From Streptomyces brasiliensis (lineage in GTDB: Bacteria; Actinomycetota; Actinomycetes; Streptomycetales; Streptomycetaceae): a stretch of 64,000 bases of DNA. The stretch is taken from NCBI RefSeq assembly GCF_014647875.1, contig NZ_BMQA01000009.1, positions 248,001-312,000 of the forward strand. The letters run 5' to 3'. Shown piece by piece: positions 1 through 8,157 of this stretch (the stretch's first letter is position 1; each line of letters opens with the position of its first letter). The notes under the pieces are model-generated. The model made no database searches. It was not told where the DNA came from and worked only from the letters and a program-made list of their open reading frames with translations. The translations under genes were made by a program, and so were the position numbers.

Positions 1-1368
1 GGCCCCGGCTGGCGTCCCGCGCACGGCGAGCGTGTCGTGGTGAGCGATCCGGAACTGACCGACGAGGGGCGGCTGATCGCCGGTGAGCTGGGTCTGTCCT
101 ACGCGGGCGAGAAGGACGACGTGCGCGCCGGGGACGTACGGCTGGCGCTGAGCGGCGAGGAGGGCGCGAACCCGGAGTCGTACACCATGACCGTGCGCGA
201 CGGACGCGTGAACATCAGCGGGCCCGCCGACGCCGGCGTCTTCTACGGCACCCGCACGCTCAAGCAGGAGGTCCACGGCGGCGGTACGGCACCGGAGGGC
301 GTCGTGCGCGACGAACCGGCCAAGCCGCGTCGCGGGTTCATGCTGGACATCGCGCGCAAGCCGTACAGCGCGGCCTGGATCGAGGACCGGGTGCGCGAGC
401 TGGGCGATCTGAAGTTCAACGAGCTCGGGCTGCACTTCTCCGACGACCAGGGCTTCCGGATCGAGTCCAGCAGTCACCCGGAGATCGTGTCGAAGGACCA
501 CCTCACGAAGGCCCAGGTCAAGCGGATCCTGGACCTTGCCGCGAGCCGGCACATCGAGGTAGTGCCCGAGATCGACTCGCCGGGCCATCTGGGCGCCGTC
601 CTCGACGCGCACCCGGATCTGGAGCTGCGCGACGCGGACGGTGATCCCACGCGCGGCGCCGTCGACATCTCCAAGGACGCCTCCGGCGCGACCGTCGACG
701 ATCTCCTCGAGGAGTACGCAGGCCTGTTCTCCGGAGGCTACTGGCACCTCGGCGGCGACGAGTACCAGGCGCTGACGAGGTCCGACCCGGAGGCCTCCTA
801 CCCGCAGCTGGCCGCCGCGGCCCAGAAAGCGTTCGGCTCCGGGGGGAACGTCGCCGACCTGGCCACCGGCTGGCTGAACGACCGGGCCGGCACCGTCCGC
901 GCCCACGACCGGACCATGCGCGTGTGGAACGACGGCTTCTTCGAGAGCGCCTCCGTGCAGCCCGCCAAGGACCTCGAGGTCGCCTACTGGACGGGAAAGG
1001 AGATCGACGCCCGGGAGCCGCTGGTGTATCTGCGCGCCGGGCGCAAGGTGCTCAACTACAACGACGAGTTCCTCTACTACGTCCTCGGCGAGCCGCAGAC
1101 CTTCGTCTATCCCACGGGACAGCGGATCTACGAGCAGTGGACCCCGCGCGTGCTGCGCGGCACCGACACCGTGCCCGACCGGTACGACGCGCAGATCCTC
1201 GGCGGGTCCTTCGCGGTGTGGGCGGACATCGCGAACGCCCAGACGCAGGAACAGGTGGCCGCCGGGATCCGGATGCCGCTGCGGGCCACCGTGCAGAAGC
1301 TCTGGGACCCGGGGAAACCGGCGTTGTCCTGGGCGGAGTTCAAGAAGCTGGCGGACACCTTGCGCTGA
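1..1368 (+). CDS. GH20 beta-N-acetylhexosaminidase (5' end outside window)
   Basis: The reading frame is open from base 1, so the N terminus lies upstream of the window. The visible part has the GH20 N-terminal alpha/beta domain (about bases 40-320) and then the TIM-barrel catalytic domain. The signature HLGGDE at bases 745-762 supplies the catalytic Asp-Glu pair used in substrate-assisted cleavage of terminal GlcNAc or GalNAc. A second typical patch, with His and a PEIDSPGH-like motif, lies near base 565. GH20 enzymes of this genus usually act on chitin oligosaccharides or glycoconjugates outside the cell. Whether a signal peptide is present cannot be seen here. The family call is firm; the substrate is inferred. 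Confidence 0.9.
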   Translation, partial: GPGWRPAHGERVVVSDPELTDEGRLIAGELGLSYAGEKDDVRAGDVRLALSGEEGANPESYTMTVRDGRVNISGPADAGVFYGTRTLKQEVHGGGTAPEGVVRDEPAKPRRGFMLDIARKPYSAAWIEDRVRELGDLKFNELGLHFSDDQGFRIESSSHPEIVSKDHLTKAQVKRILDLAASRHIEVVPEIDSPGHLGAVLDAHPDLELRDADGDPTRGAVDISKDASGATVDDLLEEYAGLFSGGYWHLGGDEYQALTRSDPEASYPQLAAAAQKAFGSGGNVADLATGWLNDRAGTVRAHDRTMRVWNDGFFESASVQPAKDLEVAYWTGKEIDAREPLVYLRAGRKVLNYNDEFLYYVLGEPQTFVYPTGQRIYEQWTPRVLRGTDTVPDRYDAQILGGSFAVWADIANAQTQEQVAAGIRMPLRATVQKLWDPGKPALSWAEFKKLADTLR

Positions 1369-1398
1369 GGGGGCGGACCACCGGAATCGGGTGGACGT

Positions 1399-2271
1399 AT
1401 GAGCCGGCGGGACCGTATGTTCCGCGTGCCGCGCGTGCGCCTCGGGGAGGAGAGCCGCGCCCGGCCCCAACGCTTCGTTCCGGGGGGACCCGCCGTGCTC
1501 TGCGCCCGTTGCCAGCATTTCGCCGCCACGTCGGGCGGCACCCTGTGCACCCGGTGCGCCGTCGCGGAGGCACCGCCCGCCGCGCCGGCCGCCCCGCCGT
1601 TCACCGGGGCGCCCCGAGCCTGGCTGCGGTCGCCGGTGGGGCTGGGCCGGGCCGCCGCGGCCGTGCTCGGACTCGTCATCGCCGCCGACCTGTTCGCGGT
1701 CTGGGCGGACGTCGTCCTGCTCGACGTCTCGGGCGACCTCGCCGACCGGACGTACGAGGCGGCCATCGGCCGGCGGGCCGACGACGCCGACACGCTGACC
1801 GCCCTGGCCGGTGTCGCCCAGGTTGCCACTACGCTGGCCTGCGCGGTCGTGTTCCTGTGCTGGTTCTACCGGGTGCGGGTCAACGCGGAGGTGTTCAACC
1901 CGTTCGGGCACGCCAAGAAGCGCGGCTGGGCGATCGGGAGCTGGTTCACCCCGTTCGTGAACCTCTGGTTCCCGCGCCGGATCGCCCTCGACATCTGGAA
2001 CGCCAGCATCCCCTGGGGCGCGCCGCGTTCACCCGGGCCGGTCAACGCCTGGTGGACGCTGTGGCTCGGCTCGACGTTCGTCGGCCGCCTAGCGGACTCC
2101 CGGTACGACAGCGCCGAGGACACGTGGGAGGCGCACGACGCCGCCGCCACGATGCTGTTCTCGGACGCCCTCGACATCGTCGCCGCCGTGCTGGCGATCC
2201 TCTTCGTGCTCGAACTGACCCGGATGCAGCACCGCAAGGCGCTCGCCGGTCCGGTACCCACGGCGGTGTGA
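1399..2271 (+). CDS. DUF4328-type membrane protein with N-terminal zinc ribbon
   Basis: This 290-residue protein has a short basic N terminus and a CxxC...CxxC zinc-ribbon-like patch (CARC and CTRC, about residues 35-54). A proline/alanine linker follows, then about four hydrophobic segments between residues 80 and 275. The block with NPFGHAKK, GSWFTPFVNLWFPRRIA and the WTLWL stretch is typical of DUF4328 membrane proteins of Streptomyces. The function is unknown. The ATG at 1399 lies 31 bases after the GH20 stop, so co-transcription is possible. Confidence 0.8.
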   Translation: MSRRDRMFRVPRVRLGEESRARPQRFVPGGPAVLCARCQHFAATSGGTLCTRCAVAEAPPAAPAAPPFTGAPRAWLRSPVGLGRAAAAVLGLVIAADLFAVWADVVLLDVSGDLADRTYEAAIGRRADDADTLTALAGVAQVATTLACAVVFLCWFYRVRVNAEVFNPFGHAKKRGWAIGSWFTPFVNLWFPRRIALDIWNASIPWGAPRSPGPVNAWWTLWLGSTFVGRLADSRYDSAEDTWEAHDAAATMLFSDALDIVAAVLAILFVLELTRMQHRKALAGPVPTAV

Positions 2272-2360
2272 CCCCGCAATCCCCCAGTACGGCTGCGAAC
2301 TTCCGTACGAATGTGGTGTATTCGGCCGGAGTCGCACCGAAGAGCCGCAGGGGGACCGGG

Positions 2361-2861
2361 ATGGGCTACTGGGGGTACTTCGTCGTGGGCCGGGCGGAGC
2401 GCCCGCTCGGCGAACTGGACGCGCCGGCCGGGGGCGAGGGTTGGGCCTTACGGGACTCGGCGCCCGATGGCTGGTGTGGGAGTACGCGGCCGCGGAGGGT
2501 GACGCCGGGAGCACGCACGCCCTCGCCCGGCTGACCGGCGCGCCCGCGCTGTTCGAGTACGTGATGGACAGCGCCTGCGTGGTCGTCGAGGCGGCCCGGG
2601 CCGGACAGCGGCGGCTGGACGACGTGTCTGGCGCGGGCGGCGATGGCCCGCCACCTCGGCGCCGACCGGGAGGGCCCGAGCCTGGAGGACTGCTTCCTCG
2701 AGCCGCGCGACGCGACCGGGCGGGCGGTCGCCTGGGCCGCCGAGGCGGGGCATACGGTGCGGGCCGAGGCGTTGGCCGAGGTGTTCACCGCCGACCCCGA
2801 TCCGTTGGCCGAAAATCTCTTCTTCCGCCTCCTCGACGTGCTGGGCGTGGTGCCCTTGTGA
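2361..2861 (+). pseudogene. Small conserved actinobacterial protein broken by two compensating frameshifts
   Basis: A good start (ATG 2361 after an AGGGGGACC ribosome-binding site) opens a frame beginning MGYWGYFVVGR. The natural continuation (LVWEYAAAEGD...ALFEYVMDSACVVVEAA) is in the -1 frame from about 2465. The end (WTTCLARAAMARHLGAD...EDCFLEPRDATGRAVAWAAEAG, stop at 2859-2861) is back in the first frame from about 2610. Together they make one 165-residue protein of a kind I recall as a common Streptomyces hypothetical. One base missing near 2460-2475 and one gained near 2600-2616 would explain it. The first frame contains a TTA codon at 2448. It could be a real pseudogene or two sequencing errors. 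Confidence 0.65.
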
Positions 2862-2937
2862 CACTCCCGGGTCGTCGCACGCAGTAAGGGGAAGTGCGGG
2901 CTCCGTAGAGGGCGGCGCCCTGGCGAGGGAGGCGTGC

Positions 2938-3507
2938 ATGAGCCTGGTGGACCTGATCACTCAGGCCGACGAGCGCGGACTGGCCACCAGCGGGTTGGCT
3001 TGTTTGGATCGGTGCGTGCCGCTGCTCGGCGGTGACGACGAGGTCCTGCGGCCGCTGTGGGCGAGCCTCACGGTCGGTGGCGGCGACTGGGGCGAGAGCC
3101 TCGCGAAGGCGCGCGCCACCCTCGGTGCCGCGGGCGAGTGCGAGACCGCCGAGGACGAGGCCGCGTCTCTCGCCCGCCGGATGCTCGACGCCGCCCCGGC
3201 CGAGCCCACGGGCGCCGGGATCAGGGAGTGGGCCGACGCCTGCTCCGTCGCCGCCCTGCGGATCAACCGGCTCCTCGAGCCGGCCGACGACGCCGCGGGC
3301 GCCGACGACTTCGTCGAGCCCCACCGCCAAGGTCGTACGGAGGGCATGTCTCCGCTGGTCGCCGCCGAACTGCGCCGTCAGATCACGACCCTGGAGCTGC
3401 TCGCCGAGCACGGCGCGGGCGGACTGCGCCGAGCCCTCGACGTGTCGGTCGAGGGCCGTCGGATCCTGCGGGCCGTGGTGTCACGGCGGGCCCGGGGCCG
3501 CGCCTGA
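2938..3507 (+). CDS. Conserved hypothetical protein
   Basis: This 189-residue protein is acidic, largely alpha-helical and soluble, with no signal peptide, no membrane segment and no catalytic motif I recognise. The ATG at 2938 is preceded by GAGGGAGGCGTGC, an acceptable ribosome-binding site. It lies 76 bases after the frameshifted gene at 2361, on the same strand, and the two may once have been expressed together. Codon use is normal for the genus, which supports a real gene. Function unknown. Confidence 0.7.
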   Translation: MSLVDLITQADERGLATSGLACLDRCVPLLGGDDEVLRPLWASLTVGGGDWGESLAKARATLGAAGECETAEDEAASLARRMLDAAPAEPTGAGIREWADACSVAALRINRLLEPADDAAGADDFVEPHRQGRTEGMSPLVAAELRRQITTLELLAEHGAGGLRRALDVSVEGRRILRAVVSRRARGRA

Positions 3508-3531
3508 CACCGGTACCGGTCCGCACGGCCC

Positions 3532-4026
3532 TCACAGCACCAGCCACTTCACCACCGCGTCGCCGTAGCGCGCCGTCTCCGAGTAGAACGCCGTGAGGTC
3601 CTGGTGCGCCGACTCGAACGCCGCCCTGGTCTGTGACTCGGTGTCGGCCTCGGCTCGTTCCGGCAGCAGGGTCTTGCGGGCGAAGTCCCACAGGTACGTG
3701 AAGTCGGTCGACTCCAGATAGGTGGCGACCCGGTCCGCCTCCGCCGCGGTGAGCAGCAGGAACGGCGGCCGGGTGGGGTCGGGGTGGTAGACGGCACGGC
3801 CGCCGAGGACCACGTCGGTCCCCGGGCCGTCCACCGTGTCGTACGGGGGAGCGCCGGTGTACAGGAAGTCATGGTCGAGGTAATTCCGGTCCAGCATTTC
3901 CTCACGGTGCCGGTCGAGCCGCTGCCGCACCGTCTCCCAGTCGTCCTCGAACAGCCTGCGCAGCCAGTTCGCGCTGTTGCGCAGCGCCGGGGGCGGCACC
4001 GCGCGGAGATGGAAGTACATGCTCAT
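3532..4026 (-). CDS. DUF1877 (YfbM-like) family protein
   Basis: The protein starts MSMYFHLRAVPP and has the pattern of DUF1877/YfbM proteins: an N-terminal MSMYF-like beta strand, a long helical middle, FLLLTAAEADRVA in the centre and a C-terminal AFYSETARYGDAVVKWLV. The start was placed at ATG 4026; the frame runs open a little further (to 4062), but the homologous N terminus begins here. Length 164 residues fits the family. The biochemical role is unknown. The gene converges on the preceding hypothetical gene with a 24-base gap. Confidence 0.75.
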   Translation of the reverse strand: MSMYFHLRAVPPPALRNSANWLRRLFEDDWETVRQRLDRHREEMLDRNYLDHDFLYTGAPPYDTVDGPGTDVVLGGRAVYHPDPTRPPFLLLTAAEADRVATYLESTDFTYLWDFARKTLLPERAEADTESQTRAAFESAHQDLTAFYSETARYGDAVVKWLVL

Positions 4027-4206
4027 CACTGAGTGGAGCGCACGGGCCGCTCGAGACGTCACTCGGGCCCGGAGCCGGGGGACGAACCCCGAATCCTGGG
4101 CGAGTCCTGTGCCGGTTGTGGGCGCGCGGTGCGACGGTCCTGCGCTGGTTGCGGGAACCGTCCGGATCCGAGTGACGAAAACGCCGCTGACCTCGCTCTA
4201 CGGAAT

Positions 4207-4611
4207 GTGACTGCGCAGTATGTGACAACACAGCAGGAGACCAGGCCGCAGGCCTCGGCCAAACCGGTGCGCTGGGCGGCGGACACGGTCGCGACGATGC
4301 GCGAGGGCGCGCGGGTACGGCTCGACTACTCGGTACAGAGCCTGTGGCGGGTCGACCGGATGATCGAGGAGATACGGCGCGACGGTGCCCCGCCCGCCGC
4401 CGTGGACCATGTGCTGCGCGGCTTCGGGGCGTACGCCGGCGAGGTGATCGTGAGGCAGACCGACGCCGAGTGGTGGACGAGCGGCGGCGACCACTGGGTC
4501 CGCACGCCCGACGGCCGCCTGTGGGACCCCATCGAGGAGGCGCGCCGCTGCTTCGGCGGCCATGGCTCGCTGCGCCTGCTGTGCCGGGACGCGACCTCGG
4601 TGGCCTGCTAG
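4207..4611 (+). CDS. Conserved hypothetical protein ending in a repeat-derived stop codon
   Basis: This is a 134-residue protein if it starts at GTG 4207; GTG 4222 is an alternative, and the frame is open upstream to 4033. The conserved-looking part is VRLDYSVQSLWRVDRMIEEI and GFGAYAGEVIVRQTDAEWW, which suggests a small soluble alpha/beta protein. No known catalytic motif is seen. The stop TAG (4609-4611) lies exactly where a fragment of a dispersed repeat begins, so the original C terminus may have been slightly different. Function unknown. Confidence 0.6.
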   Translation: MTAQYVTTQQETRPQASAKPVRWAADTVATMREGARVRLDYSVQSLWRVDRMIEEIRRDGAPPAAVDHVLRGFGAYAGEVIVRQTDAEWWTSGGDHWVRTPDGRLWDPIEEARRCFGGHGSLRLLCRDATSVAC

Positions 4612-4656
4612 TGCCGTGCCGGGCGTCGCGAGCCGGTGAACCTTTCCGGTCACGGC
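4611..4656 (-). repeat. 46-bp fragment of the dispersed fold-back element
   Basis: Bases 4611-4656 match the reverse complement of the left 46-48 bases of the 162-bp elements at 30477 and 46309, with about three changes. Like them, the fragment begins directly after a TA inside CTAG. Only one end is present and there is no second TA copy at the expected distance, so I read it as a truncated or solo-end copy. It supplies the stop codon of the gene ending at 4611. Confidence 0.65.
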
Positions 4657-4870
4657 GTTGGCCACCCCGGACGCGGGATCCGCGCGGGACTTCGGCGTCG
4701 GCGTCGTCCCGGGCTGCTCGCTGAAGACCGCGACGAAGCCTCTGATGCCGGTCGAGCAGTTCTCGAGGAGGATCGCCGCGCCCGCGTCGGATCGGTTCGT
4801 CGTTCGTGGTGGGCGGGTGCCGGCGGGGCGCCCGGTGCGGCCGGCCGGTTGCCCCGCCCGCTGTCGGCCG

Positions 4871-5605
4871 TCAGATGCCGCAGTTGGGTGCGGACCAGTA
4901 CGGCGACGGGTCGAGGGCCACGTGGACGTGGTCGTTGTGGTCGGGGTAGCCCGGGCCGAGGATCTCCGAGAAGCCGTGGGAGCGGGCTTCCTTGGCGAGT
5001 GTGCAGAAGCTCGGCGAGCCGGTGAGGTCGGCGGCGTCGCCGTAGAGGTGACGGCTGGTGGACGCGCCGCCGGCCGCGCTGTTGCAGGCGTAGGAGCGGA
5101 AGCCGCTGGAGATGGTGATCGGCACGTCACCGAGCGCGTGCCGCATCGCCTCCAGCTTCCACATGGTCTTCAGGGCGTTGGCCTTGGCGGTGGCCGCCGA
5201 GACCGCGCCGCCGGACCAGTCGGAGTTGCAGTGGTTGAGCTCGGAGTACGCGAAGTGGACCGGGGTGCAGTCCGGGTCCTGGAGCGCGTAGATCTTGCTG
5301 AAGGTCTGCGGGCCCGCGACGCCGTCGGCGGCCAGGCCGTACGCCGACTGGAACTTCTTGACGGCGGCGGCGGTCCGGGCGCCGTACTGGCCGTCGTACG
5401 AGAGCCGTTCGCCCGAGGTCACCCAGCCCGCGACGCGGATCTGCAACTGCGTCACGTCGCTGCCGGAGGAGCCCTGGGACAGAGTGCGGCTCCAGGTGTA
5501 GCACTCGTCGGCGTGCGCGGTGCCCGAGGTGGCGCCCACCCCGGCGACCGCGCCAGCCATGATCATGACAAGTGTGGCGAACATTCGTGCCGTGCGTCTG
5601 AGCAA
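4871..5605 (-). CDS. Secreted zinc D-Ala-D-Ala carboxypeptidase (peptidase M15A) with peptidoglycan-binding domain
   Basis: The protein of 244 residues starts at TTG 5605 with a signal peptide (basic start, hydrophobic core, cleavage near GTAHA-DE). Residues about 40-110 are a PG_binding_1 repeat (LSQGSSGSDVTQLQIRV...YDGQYGARTAAAVKKFQ). The rest is an M15A domain of the Streptomyces albus G type. The zinc ligands are visible as STSRHLYGDAADL (His and Asp) and DHVHVAL (His). It should trim D-Ala from peptidoglycan stem peptides outside the cell. Paired cysteines fit a secreted enzyme. A weak copy of the nucleoside palindrome (5687-5698) lies 82 bases upstream. Confidence 0.9.
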   Translation of the reverse strand: MLRRTARMFATLVMIMAGAVAGVGATSGTAHADECYTWSRTLSQGSSGSDVTQLQIRVAGWVTSGERLSYDGQYGARTAAAVKKFQSAYGLAADGVAGPQTFSKIYALQDPDCTPVHFAYSELNHCNSDWSGGAVSAATAKANALKTMWKLEAMRHALGDVPITISSGFRSYACNSAAGGASTSRHLYGDAADLTGSPSFCTLAKEARSHGFSEILGPGYPDHNDHVHVALDPSPYWSAPNCGI

Positions 5606-6043
5606 TCCGGCCTCCCGACCGTCGAACCCGAATGGTGGTGACGCCGCCGCGCGAACAGCGACCGCGCCCAGGGTGAGGCCCCGCCGCTACGCGCGTCAAC
5701 AGCGCCTGGGGTATGGGAGGTTGCGATTCCTTTACCATCGGCGTACCAGTCGGCAGGACGGGGATCGGGCGGAGTCCGGATGGGCCGACGGACACCGAAC
5801 TCCGCCGTCGGGTCGCGCCGACACGTCATGGCGTCCGTCCTTGCAGTCGTCGCCCCGCCGGTCGTGCTGGGGCACCTGGTGAGACCCAGGAGGACGTCGG
5901 TGACTGTGACACTTCTGTGAGCTTCGACGCTGATTCCCCTGGGGGCGTGGGATGCGGGAGGCCGTGTCGCGCGGTGCGCATTCGCCACGAGCACGAAGAC
6001 GGCCCCGGTCGGGGCGCGAGCTCGGTACGGACAGGGACGGTTC
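5606..6043. other. 438-bp intergenic region between divergent carboxypeptidase and sigma factor genes
   Basis: No gene of normal codon use is seen on either strand. It must hold the promoters of both divergent genes. On the minus strand a TTGACG hexamer overlaps the degenerate palindrome CTACGCGCGTCA at 5687-5698. I looked for a ydaO-type riboswitch, which occurs upstream of some actinobacterial wall hydrolases, and could not match its conserved cores. Confidence 0.5.
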
Positions 6044-6676
6044 TTGGGCCAGGTAGGGGAACCCCGCCGCGTGCAGGCCTACGACGGGGAACTGGGCGCG
6101 GCCGTCGCGCGGGCGCAGGAGGGCGACGAGGCCGCCTTCGCGGTGGCCTACCGCGTCGTGCAGCCGGGGCTGCTCGGCTATCTGCGCGGCCTCGTCGGGC
6201 AGGACGCGGAGGACGTCGCGTCCGACGCCTGGCTGGAGATCGCCAGGGACCTGGGACGGTTCAAGGGCGACGGCGCGGGATTCCGCGGCTGGACCGCCAC
6301 GATCGCCCGGCACCGGGCGCTGGACCATCTGCGCAGACAGCGGGTACGGCCGCGGGCGACGGCGCTCGAACAGGACGTACTGGAGCTGCCCGGGCAGCAC
6401 AACACCCATGACCAGGCGCTGGAGTCCATGTCCACCGAGCACGCCCTCGAACTGGTCCGGGGACTGCCGCGCGACCAGGCGGAGGCGGTGCTGCTGCGGG
6501 TCGTCGTCGGACTGGACGGACCGGCCGCCGCGCGTGTCCTCGGCAAGCGGCCCGGCGCGGTGCGCACGGCCGCTTACCGAGGGCTGAAACGGCTCGCCCG
6601 TCAGCTCGGCGTGCAGGACGCGGTTGACGAAGGTGTGACGGATGACGGCCCCCGGACGCTGGGGGAGTCGAAATGA
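6044..6676 (+). CDS. ECF-family RNA polymerase sigma factor, module 1
   Basis: This 210-residue protein has sigma region 2 (AFAVAYRVVQPGLLGYLRGLV...DVASDAWLEIARDL, then FRGWTATIARHRALDHLRR) and region 4 (LVRGLPRDQAEAVLLRVVVGLDGPAAARVLGKRPGAVRTAAYRGLKRLA). There is no C-terminal extra domain. The start is either TTG 6044 after AGGGACGG, or GTG 6071 after GTAGGGGAAC. It precedes a single-pass membrane protein, and the pair is repeated at 8158-9944 with clear similarity, so the two modules are paralogous. The regulon is unknown. Confidence 0.85.
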   Translation: MGQVGEPRRVQAYDGELGAAVARAQEGDEAAFAVAYRVVQPGLLGYLRGLVGQDAEDVASDAWLEIARDLGRFKGDGAGFRGWTATIARHRALDHLRRQRVRPRATALEQDVLELPGQHNTHDQALESMSTEHALELVRGLPRDQAEAVLLRVVVGLDGPAAARVLGKRPGAVRTAAYRGLKRLARQLGVQDAVDEGVTDDGPRTLGESK

Positions 6677-6823
6677 ACGGAGACGGCCGGGGTCCGTATG
6701 GATCGGGGACGGCCGCGGTGGCACGGCGCCCCGGACGGTCGGGGCGGCTCGTGCGAACCGGTGGACCCGGGGTGCCGGGCGGATCCGGCGTGACGGACAG
6801 ATCGGACAGGGACGGGAACTGAC

Positions 6824-7774
6824 ATGGGTGAACGGCAGAGCGACGGCGGGCTCCCCGACCGTCGGCACGTGCACCCTGGCGCGACGCCCACCGGCCGTCG
6901 GCGCGCGGGCGAGGGTTCGGCGTCCGGTGTTCGGCCCACCGGCGAGGGCTCGGAGTCCGGTTCCTGGTCCACGGATGAGGGCGGGGCATCCGGTCCTCGG
7001 GTCACCGGCGAGGGCCGTGCGTCCGGTTCTCGGTCGACCGGCGGCGCCCCGGCCTTCGGTGTGCGGTCCGTCGTCAGTGACGACGAGCTGGAGTCGGCCT
7101 TCGCCGTCGCCATCCGGCGTGGTGGCGTCGGCGTCGACGGGGAGCAGCAGGCCGTAGCCGCCTTCCGCGCCGCGCGCGACGCCGGCACACACAAGGCCCG
7201 GACCCGGCGTCGGGACGACTGGCGGCCCCGTGCGTCGTGGCGGGCGAAGTTCTCCGTGCGGACCGCGCTGTCCGTGCTCCTCGCCAGCCTCACGCTGGGC
7301 GGTGTCGCCGTGGCCGCGATCGGCGGCTCCTCCTCGGACGGTGCCCACGACGGCGAGCCCGGCACGCACCCGGCGACCAGTGCCCCGCCGCGGTCGTCCG
7401 CCGGATCGGACACCGGTTCCTCCGCGCACCGGGACCGCCCGGACACCGCCAAGGACATCCTGGCTCACTGCCGCGCGTACGAGCAGGTCGCGGACCGGGG
7501 CAAGGCGCTGGACTCGACGGCATGGCAGCGACTGATCAAGGACGCCGGCGGCGAGAAGAACGTCGTGGCCTACTGCGCCGAGCAGTTGGCCGGGTCGAGG
7601 GACCGCGCCGACGGCAATGGTCAGGACAGCTCCCAGAACAACGGTCAGAGCAGCAGCCAGAACAGTGGCCGAGGGAGCGGGCAGAACCCCGGCAAGGGCA
7701 CCCGGCCGAGCAACAGCGGTAAGGCGAACGGCAACGCCGGCACCAGCGTCCCGAAGTCCAACGGCAATCAGTAG
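6824..7774 (+). CDS. Single-pass membrane protein paired with ECF sigma factor, module 1
   Basis: This 316-residue protein has three parts. Residues 29-72 are four 11-residue repeats (GEGSASGVRPT type). A cytosolic stretch follows (VSDDELESAFAVAIRRGGVGVDGEQQAVAAFRAARDAG), then one membrane helix near residues 150-168 (LSVLLASLTLGGVAVAAIG). The outer part carries a two-cysteine module (AHCRAYEQV...VVAYCAEQL) and a Gln/Asn/Ser/Gly-rich tail. The partner at 8820 has the same order. Position and topology suggest an anti-sigma factor or signal sensor, but no zinc anti-sigma HxxxCxxC motif is present. Start ATG 6824, 147 bases after the sigma stop. Confidence 0.75.
   Translation: MGERQSDGGLPDRRHVHPGATPTGRRRAGEGSASGVRPTGEGSESGSWSTDEGGASGPRVTGEGRASGSRSTGGAPAFGVRSVVSDDELESAFAVAIRRGGVGVDGEQQAVAAFRAARDAGTHKARTRRRDDWRPRASWRAKFSVRTALSVLLASLTLGGVAVAAIGGSSSDGAHDGEPGTHPATSAPPRSSAGSDTGSSAHRDRPDTAKDILAHCRAYEQVADRGKALDSTAWQRLIKDAGGEKNVVAYCAEQLAGSRDRADGNGQDSSQNNGQSSSQNSGRGSGQNPGKGTRPSNSGKANGNAGTSVPKSNGNQ
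6908..7039 (+). repeat. Four tandem 33-bp coding repeats
   Basis: Four consecutive 33-base units, in frame, each encode an 11-residue unit of the form G-E-G-x-x-S-G-x-x-x-T. The units differ by several bases each, so this is an older expansion. It lies in the cytosolic N terminus of the membrane protein of sigma module 1 and is absent from the paralogue at 8820. Confidence 0.7.
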
Positions 7775-8157
7775 CCGCGACGGCTTTCAGCGGCACCGAC
7801 GGGATTCAGCAGGCGCTGGGGCGGCCGGTAGGCCCAACGGCCATCAGTGATTCGGCTCACTCCGGGCCGACCTGGCGGGGCGGAACGCGCCGCCATGGCA
7901 ACGGCCGGGGCCGCCACCCCCCACAGGAGAGGCCCCGGCCGTCGCGCGGCACGGGCCGCGCGGCGGCCCGTACTTCCTACAGCGCCATGTGTGCCATTTC
8001 TGTCACACCTCGGTCGTCACGAGTTAGTTGCACCTTGTACGGTCATGGACGAGGAGCGGTTTCAGGCCGTAACGTGCCTTTCGCGTCGAGCGCAGATGCA
8101 TGATCACTGCAACGATCGGCGGACTCCAAGCCGCGACCATCTACTGAGGAACCACTT
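7775..8157. other. 383-bp intergenic region between the two sigma modules
   Basis: It contains a strong hairpin (7901-7942) and, after it, a short GC palindrome (GCGCGGC / GCCGCGC). The second sigma gene's promoter must lie in the AT-richer stretch at about 7985-8150. I see no convincing coding frame. Confidence 0.5.
7901..7942 (+). terminator. Hairpin terminator after sigma module 1
   Basis: A perfect 12-bp inverted repeat, ACGGCCGGGGCC (7901-7912) and GGCCCCGGCCGT (7931-7942), encloses an 18-base loop. There is no U-tract, which is usual for Streptomyces terminators. It lies 127 bases after the stop of the upstream gene. Confidence 0.6.

Noticed and set aside
5606..5800. Possible c-di-AMP (ydaO) riboswitch before the D-Ala-D-Ala carboxypeptidase
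   Set aside because: Such switches occur before wall hydrolases in this group, but I could not match the conserved cores in the right order. A covariance-model search would decide.
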